Below are positions 26,439 through 35,987 of a stretch of 50,671 nt of DNA, one piece after another; within the stretch, counting starts at the first letter, position 1, and each line of letters begins with the position of its first letter. The translations under genes were made by a program, and so were the position numbers. Where the stretch lies: the NCBI GenBank assembly GCA_023487035.1, contig JAMDEN010000027.1, positions 1-50,671 on the forward strand. The letters run 5' to 3'. The notes under the pieces were generated by a model, which searched no databases, was not told the DNA's origin, and was given only the letters and a program-made list of their open reading frames with translations. Source of the stretch: Actinomycetota bacterium (GTDB lineage Bacteria > Actinomycetota > Humimicrobiia > Humimicrobiales > Humimicrobiaceae).

Positions 26439-27161
26439 ATGGAAACAGAAGATAAAAGGGAAAAATTAAAGCAGTATTATTTTTTAATTAAGGGCTGCAG
26501 CAAATGTAATCTTGCTCAAACAAGGACAAATTTTGTTTTTGGTAGTGGTAATGCAAATTCAAAAATATTGTTTGTTGGAGAAGCTCCAGGTAAAAACGAA
26601 GATTTGCAGGGTAAACCTTTTGTAGGTCCGGCTGGTAAGCTACTTGATGAGTTATTGAGTATAATAAATTTAACAAGAAACGAAGTGTTCATTGCTAATG
26701 TTTTAAAATGCAGACCACCTCAAAACAGAGATCCAAAGCTTGAAGAAATAGATGTATGTAAAAATTATTTATTTAAGCAGATAGAAATAATAAATCCAAT
26801 TATAATATGTACTTTGGGAAAATATTCCACGCAGTTGCTTTTAAATACTGATGAAGGAATAACCGGGCTTAGAGGCAGGGTTTTTAAAATTGATGGCAGA
26901 TATATCCTTCCAATAAATCATCCTGCTGCAGCACTTTATACACCTTCAAGATTTGAAATTTTAAAGCTGGATTTTAAAAGAATTTCAAAAGTAATAAAAA
27001 TTATTGAATCAGGTTGTGACGATGCTTCAATTACTGTTGAATATGATTATGGATTTCAGAAGAACATAAGTAAAAGTAATGTTATTAATGATGATAATAA
27101 AAATATTAATAAAAATGACAAAAATGACGATTCTTCAGCCACGCAACTGGGGTTGTTTTAA
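26439..27161 (+). CDS. Type 4/5 uracil-DNA glycosylase (Fe-S)
   Basis: A DNA-repair enzyme that removes uracil from DNA. With the ATG at 26439 it has 240 residues; a TTG six codons upstream (26421) is also open. The Fe-S ligands are Cys20, Cys23, Cys91 and Cys107; motif A is GEAPGKNED (47-55), and the C-terminal motif is INHPAAAL. The last about 40 residues form an Asn/Asp/Lys-rich tail with no family counterpart. Its stop overlaps the tsaE start by one base, so it leads the t6A gene group. Confidence 0.9.
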   Translation: METEDKREKLKQYYFLIKGCSKCNLAQTRTNFVFGSGNANSKILFVGEAPGKNEDLQGKPFVGPAGKLLDELLSIINLTRNEVFIANVLKCRPPQNRDPKLEEIDVCKNYLFKQIEIINPIIICTLGKYSTQLLLNTDEGITGLRGRVFKIDGRYILPINHPAAALYTPSRFEILKLDFKRISKVIKIIESGCDDASITVEYDYGFQKNISKSNVINDDNKNINKNDKNDDSSATQLGLF

Positions 27162-27694
27162 TGAAGCTGGAAATTTTATCTTTATCACCTGAAAATACAA
27201 AAAAAATTGGAAATGAACTATCCCGGCTTTTATCACAAGGTGATATTGTTTTTTTGCTTGGGGAACTCGGTGGTGGTAAAACTACTTTTATTTCTGGTGT
27301 AGCAGAAGGGCTTAAAATAAAAAATAGTATTTCAAGTCCAAGTTTTACCTTAATTAATGTATATGATTTTATTAAAGACAACATAGAAAACAGGCTTGTT
27401 CATTGTGATCTTTACAGAATTGATGGTTTTAAAGATATACCCGATATTGGCATAGAAGATTATATTTATGATAAAAAATCTATAGTCTTTATTGAATGGG
27501 GGATTTTTTTAAAAGAAAAAATATCAAAAAATTATTTTGAAATAAAATTTGAATATTTTTTTGAAAACTCAGATTCAGAAAATGAAACACAAGATTTAAA
27601 CCAGAAAAGAAAAATAACATTTATTGCAAATAATTCATACTGGAAACAAAAACTGGAAGTCTTTAAGAAACAAATTAACAACGATATTATTTAG
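27161..27694 (+). CDS. tsaE: tRNA t6A biosynthesis ATPase TsaE
   Basis: A 177-residue P-loop ATPase that supports threonylcarbamoyl-adenosine (t6A37) formation with TsaB and TsaD. Walker A is GELGGGKT at 34-41, followed by SSPSFTLINVY and the Walker-B-like VFIEWG region. It begins within the stop of the upstream gene, showing translational coupling. A slightly acidic Asn/Glu segment near 140-150 lengthens it over the usual about 155 residues. Confidence 0.95.
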   Translation: MKLEILSLSPENTKKIGNELSRLLSQGDIVFLLGELGGGKTTFISGVAEGLKIKNSISSPSFTLINVYDFIKDNIENRLVHCDLYRIDGFKDIPDIGIEDYIYDKKSIVFIEWGIFLKEKISKNYFEIKFEYFFENSDSENETQDLNQKRKITFIANNSYWKQKLEVFKKQINNDII

Positions 27695-27799
27695 TATCAA
27701 ATTTTTTAATTGTATTAATTATTGCATTATTTGTTGTAGTGCTTGTTACAGTACTTTTTATTTATTATATATGAATAATTATAACTACAAATAAAATAT

Positions 27800-28906
27800 A
27801 TGAGCACAATTTTAGCAATAGACAGCACAACTGAATTATTAAGTATTAGCGTAAGTGAAAATGGCATTATTTTATCAGAGCTAAAAGATGATAAAAGCCG
27901 GAAACATATGGTTAATATTATTAATGATATTGATACTACTTTAAAGAAGGCAAAAAAAACAATTAAAGATATTGACTTATTTTCTGTTAATCTGGGGCCT
28001 GGTGATTTTACTGGTGGAAGAATTGGTATAAGTGTTGTAAAAATATTTTCAATGCTTTCAGATAAACCTGTTTTTGGTTTTAATTGTCTTGATATTTTTT
28101 CAGTAGGTTGTGCTATTACAAATATAGAAGCAATAAAAAATGTTAAGAAAAAATCTAACAATACTATCAATAATATAAATAATAATGTAAACAATAATTC
28201 GAGCGATGAAGTAAATAGCAGTTTTAATGACAATGATTATTTTAATAATAATGGCAATAAGAATAATGAAAATGATGGCTCTGTTTATATTATGCCTTTA
28301 AAAGATGTAAGAAATGATGAAATTTATTTTAGTATTTATGAAGTAAGAAATTTGACGACTAAAAACGACTCGGATAACTTAATTTTTAAATTTGATTATG
28401 ATAACACTCAATATTATATATATAAAAAATTCGGGAATTTTTTAATAAAAAGTGGAGAAGCCAGCAAAAAATTAATTCAGGTTATTAATCAACTTATTAA
28501 TTTTAAAAATTTTTCCTGTTCAACATGCGGTAAAATTTTTAATAAAAATGAAGATGACCGAGATGTTATAAATAATGATTTTTATGATATAAATAATATA
28601 AATGAGAAAAATGTTGATGATAATTTTAAGAGAAATTTAAATAAAGAAGAATTTAAAGGTAAATTTAAAATAATTTTTACAGCTGATGCTGTTAAAAATT
28701 ATAAAGAATTGCTTCAAAATATATCTTTAAATATCAGGATTTTAGATAAAAAAACAAATGTCACTGTCGATATTGATGAAAATAATCTTAATCCTTCTTC
28801 AAGGTATCTTAATTTTTTAGCATATTTTAACTTTACCAGCAATTTGAAATCTCTTCCAATAGCACCTGTGTATGTAAGAAATTTTATTACATTTGGCAAA
28901 AAGTAA
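27800..28906 (+). CDS. tsaB: tRNA t6A biosynthesis protein TsaB with Asn-rich inserts
   Basis: A 368-residue TsaB; family members usually have about 220-240. The N-terminal ASKHA fold is clear (ILAIDSTTELLSISV, then NLGPGDFTGGRIG near 64-76), and the C terminus ends in the typical PVYVRN segment. The extra length is in two low-complexity inserts, about 116-160 (Asn/Ser/Asp-rich, with codons AAT/AAC repeated) and about 245-290 (Asn/Asp/Lys-rich with a CSTCGK pair). Despite this the frame is intact. TsaB pairs with TsaD, encoded next. No RimI domain is fused. Confidence 0.92.
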   Translation: MSTILAIDSTTELLSISVSENGIILSELKDDKSRKHMVNIINDIDTTLKKAKKTIKDIDLFSVNLGPGDFTGGRIGISVVKIFSMLSDKPVFGFNCLDIFSVGCAITNIEAIKNVKKKSNNTINNINNNVNNNSSDEVNSSFNDNDYFNNNGNKNNENDGSVYIMPLKDVRNDEIYFSIYEVRNLTTKNDSDNLIFKFDYDNTQYYIYKKFGNFLIKSGEASKKLIQVINQLINFKNFSCSTCGKIFNKNEDDRDVINNDFYDINNINEKNVDDNFKRNLNKEEFKGKFKIIFTADAVKNYKELLQNISLNIRILDKKTNVTVDIDENNLNPSSRYLNFLAYFNFTSNLKSLPIAPVYVRNFITFGKK

Positions 28907-29072
28907 AAATTTAAAGAATAAAAAAATAAAAAATAAAATAAAATAAATAAATTAAAGTAAAAAAATAAAAAAGAATTATAAAATCAGGATTAAAAAAAAT
29001 ATATATAAATAAAATAAAGCAAAAAAATATTAAAGTAAGAAAAATATTAAGTTAAAAAAATAAGAATTAAAA
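28907..29072. other. 166-bp strand-asymmetric A-rich spacer
   Basis: The plus strand is almost entirely A and T with A far in excess and hardly any C, built from AAAATAAAA-like units. It holds no gene and no clear ribosome-binding site for tsaD. Such tracts are expected to be stiff or curved and could affect transcription, but nothing more specific is visible. Confidence 0.5.
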
Positions 29073-30146
29073 ATGATATTTCAAGAAAATAACAAATTTA
29101 ACAATGAAAATGTTAATTTAAATAAAGATACTAGCATAATACTTGGAATTGAAACTTCATGTGATGATACCTGTGCTGCAATTGTGAAAAATGGCAAGGA
29201 AATACTTTCCAGTGTAGTATCTTCACAAAATGAGATCCACGAGAAATATGGCGGGGTTGTTCCTGAAATAGCATCACGAAAACATATAGAAATGATCGAT
29301 GTAGTTATAAGCGAAGCTCTTTCTTTGGCTAAAATTACGCCTGACGATATAAATGCAGTTGCTGTTACAAACAGACCGGGTCTTTTAGGCTCACTTTTAG
29401 TGGGAGTTGGAGCAGCAAAGGCATTCAGTTATTATAATCAGATTCCTTTAATTGCAGTTAATCATCTTAAAGCTCATATTTTTGCAAATGCGCTGGCAAA
29501 TGATGAAATAAATTTTGATTTACCTCAAAAATACATAAGTCTTATTGTTTCAGGGGGACATTCAAGCCTTTATCTTTTAGATAAAAACCTTGTTATAAAG
29601 GAAATAGGACATACTGTAGATGATGCAGTTGGCGAAGCATTTGATAAAATAGCAAGATATCTTAATCTCGGTTATCCAGGAGGTCCAGTTATAGACAAAA
29701 TATCAAAAAATGCTAACCCTCATTTTATTGAATTTACTCGTCCCATGATAGAAAGTGGTGATTTTAATTTTAGCTTTAGCGGGATTAAAACTGCTCTTAT
29801 ATATAAGACAAAAAAATTTCCTGATCTTATGAAAGAAGAAAATATTGCTGATCTTGCTGCAAGTTTTCAAGCTGCAGCAGTTGATGTTCTTGTTCAAAAA
29901 ACAATAAAGGCTTGTAAAAAGTTTAAAGTAGATAAAGTTCTTGTAAGCGGTGGAGTAGCAGCAAATTCAAAATTAAGAGAAGAATTTAGTTATGCAGCAG
30001 ATAAGGAAAACATAAAAGTTTATATTCCACCCATAAAACTTTGTATGGATAATGCAGCAATGGTTGCAAGTCTTGGTTATTTTGAATTTAAAAAAGGAAA
30101 TATTTCAAATCCTGATATTGATGTTTATTCAAGAACTGATTTTTAA
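29073..30146 (+). CDS. tsaD: tRNA N6-adenosine threonylcarbamoyltransferase TsaD
   Basis: A 357-residue catalytic subunit transferring threonylcarbamoyl from TC-AMP to A37 of ANN-decoding tRNAs. GIETSCDDT lies at 25-33, the metal ligands are His131 and His135 in NHLKAH, and VSGGHSSL, GEAFDKIARYL and SGGVAANSKLR are all present. About 20 Asn-rich N-terminal residues precede the usual start of the family; there is no internal Met at the family-typical position, so the extension is probably real. Confidence 0.96.
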   Translation: MIFQENNKFNNENVNLNKDTSIILGIETSCDDTCAAIVKNGKEILSSVVSSQNEIHEKYGGVVPEIASRKHIEMIDVVISEALSLAKITPDDINAVAVTNRPGLLGSLLVGVGAAKAFSYYNQIPLIAVNHLKAHIFANALANDEINFDLPQKYISLIVSGGHSSLYLLDKNLVIKEIGHTVDDAVGEAFDKIARYLNLGYPGGPVIDKISKNANPHFIEFTRPMIESGDFNFSFSGIKTALIYKTKKFPDLMKEENIADLAASFQAAAVDVLVQKTIKACKKFKVDKVLVSGGVAANSKLREEFSYAADKENIKVYIPPIKLCMDNAAMVASLGYFEFKKGNISNPDIDVYSRTDF

Positions 30147-30212
30147 ATTGAAATTTTAAATAAAAACTTGATTATTTGTCAGGCGCAGTTTGTTTTCCGG
30201 TGGAGAAAAAAT

Positions 30213-31667
30213 ATGCAAAAAAAGAAAAATTTAAAGCTGTTTTATATGGCTTACATTATTTTAGGCTTGACAATTCCGATATTTGACCCCCTTTATCCAT
30301 ACTTTTCTAAGAATTTCAATGTCGGATATGATAAAATCGGCATTTTATTTTTCTTTGGTTCGCTTACCGGGATAATATCGATTATTATTGCAGGAAGAAT
30401 TTCAGATAAATTCCCCTTAAGAAGAATTTTTTTGTGGTCTTTTGCCATAACTTTTGCAGGATTTGCAGTTTTTAATATATTTCAGAATTTTGCCGGGTTG
30501 ATTGTGACAGTAATAATAGTAAATGTCGGTACTATTATTTTCTGGCCTGCTGTTTATGCTAAAGTTTTTTATGATCACAACGATAACTATTCGACAATGT
30601 ATGTTAAACTTGACAGATTTTATTATCTTGCCACGGCACTAGGGCCATTATTAATAAGTTTATTGTTATATTTAAAATTATCTCCACGTTATGTCTTTAG
30701 CTTACTTCTTGTGCTGTTTTTAATGTTATTTATTGCTTTTTATATAAATTATAGTGATAAGACATCAAATACAAATAACCCGACTCATTCAAATTATTAT
30801 GAAAATTCTTCTTTAGTACCAAAGCAAATTAATTCAAGAAGACATATTGCCAATGATAAAGAAGGTGATAGCGACAGTATAAATGTTGAAAATGATGCGG
30901 ATAATATTATCGGCAATATTAAGAATACAGGTAATACAGAAGCTTCTGAAGGTTATAAAAATCATGATAATGATTTAGATAATGAAAAAAATATAAATGC
31001 CGAAGATGTCATATTAACACATGTAAATAATAAATTAAAAGACAAACCTCATAAAAAGAAAAAATTTAAACAAATAATAAAAAGGATAAGAAAGTTTTTT
31101 ACTCCTTCTGTTATTTTTGCAAATATATTATTAATGCTTTTTGCGGGTGTGTTTTCCGGGACTTCATCATGGCTTACGACATATTTTACTTCTTTTAATA
31201 TTGCTGTTTCATTTAGCTCCATTTTTGTTTCAATTTACTGGATTTTTACTTTTGTCGGATTGCAAATAACATCGAAATTACTTGCTTATTTGAATGAAGA
31301 AAAAATTCTTTTTTATGGTGGAATTTTATGTGTTATTAGCCTGACTTGTTTTAGCCTTTTTGGTATTATTTTTGTAAAAATAATATTTTTAGCTTTTGTG
31401 GCAATTTCAATTTCGGGAATTTATGCATTATGTGGAGCAATAACTGTAAGAGAAAATCCTAAAGTTGCAGGAACTGCTTCAGGATTTTCAATCGGGATGG
31501 GATTAGCTGGCGGGCTAATAGTGCAACCCGTAATGGGATTTGTTGCTCAGTATCTTAGTAAAAGTTATGTTCCTTATGTTTTAATAATACTGGCAATACT
31601 CGGAACGACAATGGCTGCATTTTTATTAAGAATTTATTTTAAAAAAGTTAAAGAAATCCAGATTTAA
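30213..31667 (+). CDS. Major facilitator superfamily transporter
   Basis: A 484-residue MFS protein with two blocks of about six hydrophobic segments. The loop after helix 2 (GRISDKFPLRR) is the MFS motif-A equivalent. The central cytoplasmic loop (about residues 185-280) is long and rich in Asn, Asp and Ser, similar to the inserts in TsaB. I place the start at ATG 30213, with GGTGGAG upstream, because an earlier TTG at 30168 gives a basic leader with no ribosome-binding site. Substrate unknown. Confidence 0.85.
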   Translation: MQKKKNLKLFYMAYIILGLTIPIFDPLYPYFSKNFNVGYDKIGILFFFGSLTGIISIIIAGRISDKFPLRRIFLWSFAITFAGFAVFNIFQNFAGLIVTVIIVNVGTIIFWPAVYAKVFYDHNDNYSTMYVKLDRFYYLATALGPLLISLLLYLKLSPRYVFSLLLVLFLMLFIAFYINYSDKTSNTNNPTHSNYYENSSLVPKQINSRRHIANDKEGDSDSINVENDADNIIGNIKNTGNTEASEGYKNHDNDLDNEKNINAEDVILTHVNNKLKDKPHKKKKFKQIIKRIRKFFTPSVIFANILLMLFAGVFSGTSSWLTTYFTSFNIAVSFSSIFVSIYWIFTFVGLQITSKLLAYLNEEKILFYGGILCVISLTCFSLFGIIFVKIIFLAFVAISISGIYALCGAITVRENPKVAGTASGFSIGMGLAGGLIVQPVMGFVAQYLSKSYVPYVLIILAILGTTMAAFLLRIYFKKVKEIQI

Positions 31668-31944
31668 CTAATAATTTAGTATAAAGATATAAACAGTTAA
31701 TAAAAAATATTTTTATTTTATAATATAATAATTTAACAGTTTGTTGTTTTTTATTTATATTTTATTAAAGCTTAAAACTAAAAATTTAAGCTAAAAGAAT
31801 TATTTAGCTTTTTATAATGCACTTTTAATATTAACATATTTTTAGCTATTAATAATTGGCAATTAATAATATTGGTATGTACCTGTTTAAATATTTAATT
31901 ATAATTATAAGAATTAATATAATTTAAAAAAATTGGAGGAAGAT
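31668..31944. other. 277-bp A/T-rich spacer
   Basis: No gene is seen. Several short A/T inverted repeats occur (TTTAGCT and AGCTAAA near 31780-31840, TAATAATTGGCAATTAATAA-like symmetry near 31845-31870) without a clear terminator tail. The last bases hold the GGAGGA ribosome-binding site of the next gene. Confidence 0.45.
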
Positions 31945-33024
31945 ATGAAATTATTCGGGAAAGAATATTCAGAAACTGAACTATTAAAAAAAACTGGTGA
32001 TATTTCTCAGCTTGGCGGAGTAAAACAGTATGAGTTTTCTGACGGGGTTGCAAAAAATTTAAGAGCAGTTGATCTTAAAAGTCCAAATGGCATTGAAATG
32101 ACTGTAATTTTAGATAGAGCCATGGATATTTCTTCCTTTACTTATAAAAACATTCCAATTGCCTGGAAATCAGCTTCAAGAGAAGCATCTGCAATTTATT
32201 ATGAAAGCAAAGGACTTGAATGGTTAAGAACTTTTTTTGGAGGATTGCTTACAACTTGCGGGCTTACTTATTTTGGTTCACCAACAACGGACAATGGAGA
32301 AGAATTGGGGTTACATGGTAGAGTAACGCATCTTCCTGCAAGTAATGTTCTTGCAGACTGCAAATGGGAAAATGATGATTATGTGATGTGGGTTGAAGGT
32401 AAGGTAAGAGAAGTTAAAGTTCTTTTTGAAAAACTGGAGCTTAAAAGAAAAATTACAACTTTTATGAGTCGACCTGCAGTTATAATTGAGGATACAGTAG
32501 AAAATATCGGTTTTAAAAAAAGCCCTTTAATGATTTTATATCATATGAATTTCGGGTTTCCTCTACTTGATTCAACCACAGAATTATTATTGCCAAAATC
32601 AACAAAAACGGTGCCTTTTAGTGAAGAAGCTAAAAAAAATATGGATAGCTTTAATAAGTTTTGTGAACCTGAAGATGATTTTGAAGAACATGTATTTTAT
32701 CATGAAATAAAAGAAGATAAAGATGGTAATTGTAATGTTGCTTTAGTAAATAAGGAATTTAACAATAATGAGGGTCTTGGAATTTCTATTAAATTTAATA
32801 AAAATAGTTTACCCTATTTAATTCAATGGAAACATGCTGCAAGCGGAGAATATGTTTGCGGTCTTGAACCAGCAAATAGCTTGCTTGGCGGAAGAAATGT
32901 GGAAATAAAAAATAAAAATGTAAGATTTATAAATCCAGGTGAAAAAATTGATTTTAAAATTGAGGTAAACATATTAAGCTCAATAAAAGAAATTGAAGAT
33001 TGTATTAAGTGGTACAATAAATAA
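31945..33024 (+). CDS. DUF4432 family protein, aldose 1-epimerase-like
   Basis: A 359-residue protein with the galactose-mutarotase-like fold expected of DUF4432. Characteristic segments are ILDRAMDISS (about 56-65), the LGLHGRV loop with its His near 125, WKHAASGEYVCGLEPAN near 295-311 and a final PGEKIDF strand. Members often accompany sugar operons and are thought to act on sugar anomers. The ATG at 31945 follows TTGGAGGAAG; a TTG at 31933 lies inside that ribosome-binding site and is an unlikely start. It is isolated from the rhamnose genes, so its sugar is unknown. Confidence 0.85.
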   Translation: MKLFGKEYSETELLKKTGDISQLGGVKQYEFSDGVAKNLRAVDLKSPNGIEMTVILDRAMDISSFTYKNIPIAWKSASREASAIYYESKGLEWLRTFFGGLLTTCGLTYFGSPTTDNGEELGLHGRVTHLPASNVLADCKWENDDYVMWVEGKVREVKVLFEKLELKRKITTFMSRPAVIIEDTVENIGFKKSPLMILYHMNFGFPLLDSTTELLLPKSTKTVPFSEEAKKNMDSFNKFCEPEDDFEEHVFYHEIKEDKDGNCNVALVNKEFNNNEGLGISIKFNKNSLPYLIQWKHAASGEYVCGLEPANSLLGGRNVEIKNKNVRFINPGEKIDFKIEVNILSSIKEIEDCIKWYNK

Positions 33025-33136
33025 CAAACAACTTATTAGTTTTTGGTAAACAATTTACTGGAGTTTAAAAAATTATAAAATTTTTAGCTTATAAAGCTGG
33101 AAAATTTATATAAAAACTTATATTAATCATCAATAA

Positions 33137-33248
33137 CTAATTAGTTCCTGGTGAATAATTCAAGTTTTAGTAAGTTATCTGTTTAAATTAATCTTAAAAT
33201 TTTCTAAATTTGGTATATTTAATCAATTATTCACCAGAAACTAATTAA
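33137..33248. repeat. Dispersed ~111-bp inverted-repeat element, copy 2
   Basis: Inverted arms of 24 bases (33137-33160 and 33225-33248, two mismatches; core TAATTAGTTCCTGGTGAATAA) flank an A/T centre. Arms and overall length agree with copy 1 at 14647-14757. It ends about 22 bases before the GTG of the PAS/HD-GYP gene, so it may influence its expression. Confidence 0.6.
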
Positions 33249-33270
33249 TATATTTTCATAAGGAGACATT

Positions 33271-34260
33271 GTGAATGATATATTTAAATCTGCTTTAATC
33301 AATTTTCCTCTTGGTATAATTATTCTAAACGAAAAAAATGAAATAATATTCGTAAATGAAATCGCAGAAAGCATTAGGCATATAAAAGGTGAAAGAATTA
33401 TAGGTAAAAGTGTATTAGACTGTCACCCGTCAAAAATTCATGATAATGTAAATAGGGCGTTAAGTACATTAAGATCATCCAAAAATTCATATTTTAAAAG
33501 AATAGTAACCGATAATATACATAGTAAGCATTATGAAAATATTTATTCATCAATTTTTGATAAGGACAATAATTTTTTAGGCTCAATGATTATATCCAGC
33601 GATGTATCAAAAAAAATTAGCGATAATCATAAAAAAGCTACTAATATTCAAGATTTGGAAGAAAGAATAAATGACCTTAATAATAAAATGAATGAAACAT
33701 TTATTTCTTCTATGGACAGTTTAATAAATGCTCTTGAAGCAAAAGATATATATACCAGTGGTCATTCCAAGAGAGTCTGGGATAATTCTAAGAAACTGGC
33801 AGAATATATTTGGGGGATTTCACCAAAATCTAAGGATACTGAACTGGCTGCAAAATTGCATGATATAGGTAAGGTTGGGATTTCAGAGATTATTTTAAAT
33901 AAAAAAGAGAAACTGACTGATTATGAATTCGAGCATATAAAAAATCATGTATTAATAGGGGGGAAAATATTAAAACCTTTCAAGAAGTTAGAAAATATAT
34001 CTAAAATAATAAGACATCATCATGAAAAATATGATGGAAGTGGCTATCCTGATGGTTTAAAAGGCGATAATATTCCCGAAGAATCAAGAATTATTACAAT
34101 TTTAGACTGCTATGATGCTATGACTTCCGATAGACCTTATAGAAATGCGATGGATCCAGAAGAGGCAATAATAAAAATGAAACCTTTGTTAGGAAATCAG
34201 CTGGATCCTTTTTTCGGGGAAACATTTTTTGATTTATTTTATACGGGAAGCATATCTTAA
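33271..34260 (+). CDS. PAS domain / HD-GYP domain signalling protein
   Basis: A 329-residue protein starting with GTG 8 bases after AAGGAGA. Residues about 1-112 form a PAS sensor (FPLGIIILNEKNEIIFVNE; IIGKSVLDCHP), 120-148 a coiled linker, and 150-329 an HD-GYP phosphodiesterase domain: His165, the His197-Asp198 pair (LHDIGK), His249-251 and DGSGYP at 255-260, then DAMTSDRPYR. HD-GYP domains usually degrade cyclic di-GMP to GMP. The PAS ligand is unknown. Confidence 0.9.
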   Translation: MNDIFKSALINFPLGIIILNEKNEIIFVNEIAESIRHIKGERIIGKSVLDCHPSKIHDNVNRALSTLRSSKNSYFKRIVTDNIHSKHYENIYSSIFDKDNNFLGSMIISSDVSKKISDNHKKATNIQDLEERINDLNNKMNETFISSMDSLINALEAKDIYTSGHSKRVWDNSKKLAEYIWGISPKSKDTELAAKLHDIGKVGISEIILNKKEKLTDYEFEHIKNHVLIGGKILKPFKKLENISKIIRHHHEKYDGSGYPDGLKGDNIPEESRIITILDCYDAMTSDRPYRNAMDPEEAIIKMKPLLGNQLDPFFGETFFDLFYTGSIS

Positions 34261-34405
34261 ATAAAAGTCAAACTCTATACTTACTGTCTATTAGATATGC
34301 AAAAAACTAAGGTTCTTTTACCCGGATTCAGCAAGGAACATAAAGACTTTGTATAAAATATTTATAAATATAGATTTTGATAAAAATATATTTAAACTCG
34401 GGCAT

Positions 34406-35695
34406 TCAAGAAGTTTTATAATATTGCTTAAATTCTTTATATTCTTTTAAAGATTCTTTTTGAGCAACCATTCTGGCAGAGTTGATCTCATCATAATTAA
34501 GCTTTAAAATTTCAACTACATTCCAATCAATTTTTTTATTTCTTGCCATTGATTCCAATACTTTTAAGCTTTCAATTTTATTCATTCCTTTTCTATATGG
34601 CCTGTCTTCAGTAATTGCTGTAAAGATATCTGAAACGGCCATAATTCTTGAACCTAACGAAAGATCATCTTCTCCTAGATGAAAAGGATAGCCTTTTCCA
34701 TCAAGACATTCATGATGAAATGATGCCCAGGTATTTATAATATCCAAATTTGCAACATTACTTAAAATTTTATATGTAAAATAAGTATGGCCTCTTATAA
34801 TTGCAAATTCATCTGTATTAAGTTTGGCCGGTTTTTCTAATATTTCTGCTGGAACGGATAATTTACCTAAATCATGTAAGTATCCGGCAATTTCCATCAT
34901 TTTACACTCAGTGTTCGAAAAATTATTTAATTCTGCAAGTTTTATTGAAGTAGCTGTAACCCCTCTGGAATGAGTAGCTGTAAATGAACTTCTAAAATCG
35001 ATAATATAGCTAAACATTTTTGCAAAATCCAGAATTTTATCTAAACTGAAATCTAACGGCAAATAACCAAGTAACCTTGAAAATGTTTGGATATGAGGAC
35101 TGGTAATTGTATCTAACCAAAAATATTCTTTTTCTTTTAAATGATTAAATAACTTCACCAGGTCTGGATTAAAATAATCTCCCGAGTACTCTGTAATTAT
35201 ATCACTAATATTGCTAACTTGTTTTAATATTTCTATATCTTTTTTAATTAATATATCAATCCTGTCAGCAAGATGAATTATTTGGCTAAATAATAAAACA
35301 TCTTTATCAACATTAATTAATTTCTTTGCTTCTTTATAAATGTAATGGTGGTATCTTATAATTTCTGCTATTTTCAACAATGGCTTAAATTTTTTTAACA
35401 GCATATATCCTACTTCAGCATGTTGATTTATTTCATTTGAATTATATTTAAATTCAAATTCAAAATTAGCTGCTTTTAATTTTTCCTGGAGAGAAAAAGC
35501 GCCTATATCATGTAATAGGCCTGCGATTACTATGCTATGCTTGTCTGATGAATTTATTTCTAATTCGTTAGCAATGTTTAGCGCGATATAGGCAACCCTT
35601 TTCCCATGATTATTAATATTTGAATCAATTAAATCTGTTGCTTCCGATATGCTTAAAATTAAATCTAAAAAAGGTATAGGTCTATTTACTAACAT
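34406..35695 (-). CDS. Tandem HD / HD-GYP domain protein
   Basis: A 429-residue cytosolic protein with two HD-type domains. The first (about 20-180) has His30, His62-Asp63 (LLHDIGA) and HH116-117 but lacks a GYP motif. The second (about 235-425) is a proper HD-GYP: His242, His274-Asp275 (LHDLGK), HHE at 327-329 and DGKGYP at 332-337, then ITEDRPYR. The architecture suggests cyclic-dinucleotide hydrolysis controlled by the first HD domain. It is convergent with the PAS/HD-GYP gene, so two related signalling genes lie side by side. Confidence 0.88.
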   Translation of the reverse strand: MLVNRPIPFLDLILSISEATDLIDSNINNHGKRVAYIALNIANELEINSSDKHSIVIAGLLHDIGAFSLQEKLKAANFEFEFKYNSNEINQHAEVGYMLLKKFKPLLKIAEIIRYHHYIYKEAKKLINVDKDVLLFSQIIHLADRIDILIKKDIEILKQVSNISDIITEYSGDYFNPDLVKLFNHLKEKEYFWLDTITSPHIQTFSRLLGYLPLDFSLDKILDFAKMFSYIIDFRSSFTATHSRGVTATSIKLAELNNFSNTECKMMEIAGYLHDLGKLSVPAEILEKPAKLNTDEFAIIRGHTYFTYKILSNVANLDIINTWASFHHECLDGKGYPFHLGEDDLSLGSRIMAVSDIFTAITEDRPYRKGMNKIESLKVLESMARNKKIDWNVVEILKLNYDEINSARMVAQKESLKEYKEFKQYYKTS

Positions 35696-35987
35696 GTAAA
35701 ATTTCTTATTGGTATTATTAAAATATTTTATAAACTATATAGGCAATTAATATAAATTATAACATGAAATATTTTTATAAAAAGTATTATCTATAAGAAA
35801 TCATATCCTATACTTTTTTAAATCAAAAAGTACTCCACTTGGTGAAAAAATAATATTTTTTCCCTTTTGTTTGTGTTAACCTAAAACTACCCCACTGTTT
35901 CAGTTGAAAAGTACACCACTTAAATTAATAATTCTATGTAATAAAAATAATATTTATTTAAATTACATAGAAGGTGGTAAAGGGAGG

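Noticed and set aside
27727-28233. 168-codon open frame on the minus strand opposite tsaB
   Set aside because: It is the complement of the Asn-rich AAT/AAC-repeat region; the peptide is Leu/Ile/Phe-rich nonsense with no ribosome-binding site, and the plus-strand TsaB is clear.
28907-29072. Replication origin or DnaA-box region in the A-rich tract
   Set aside because: No DnaA-box-like nine-mers, no dnaA/dnaN neighbours, and the tract is simple A-rich low complexity.
30168-30212. Upstream TTG as start of the MFS transporter
   Set aside because: It has no ribosome-binding site, whereas ATG 30213 has GGTGGAG at good spacing and gives a normal MFS N terminus.
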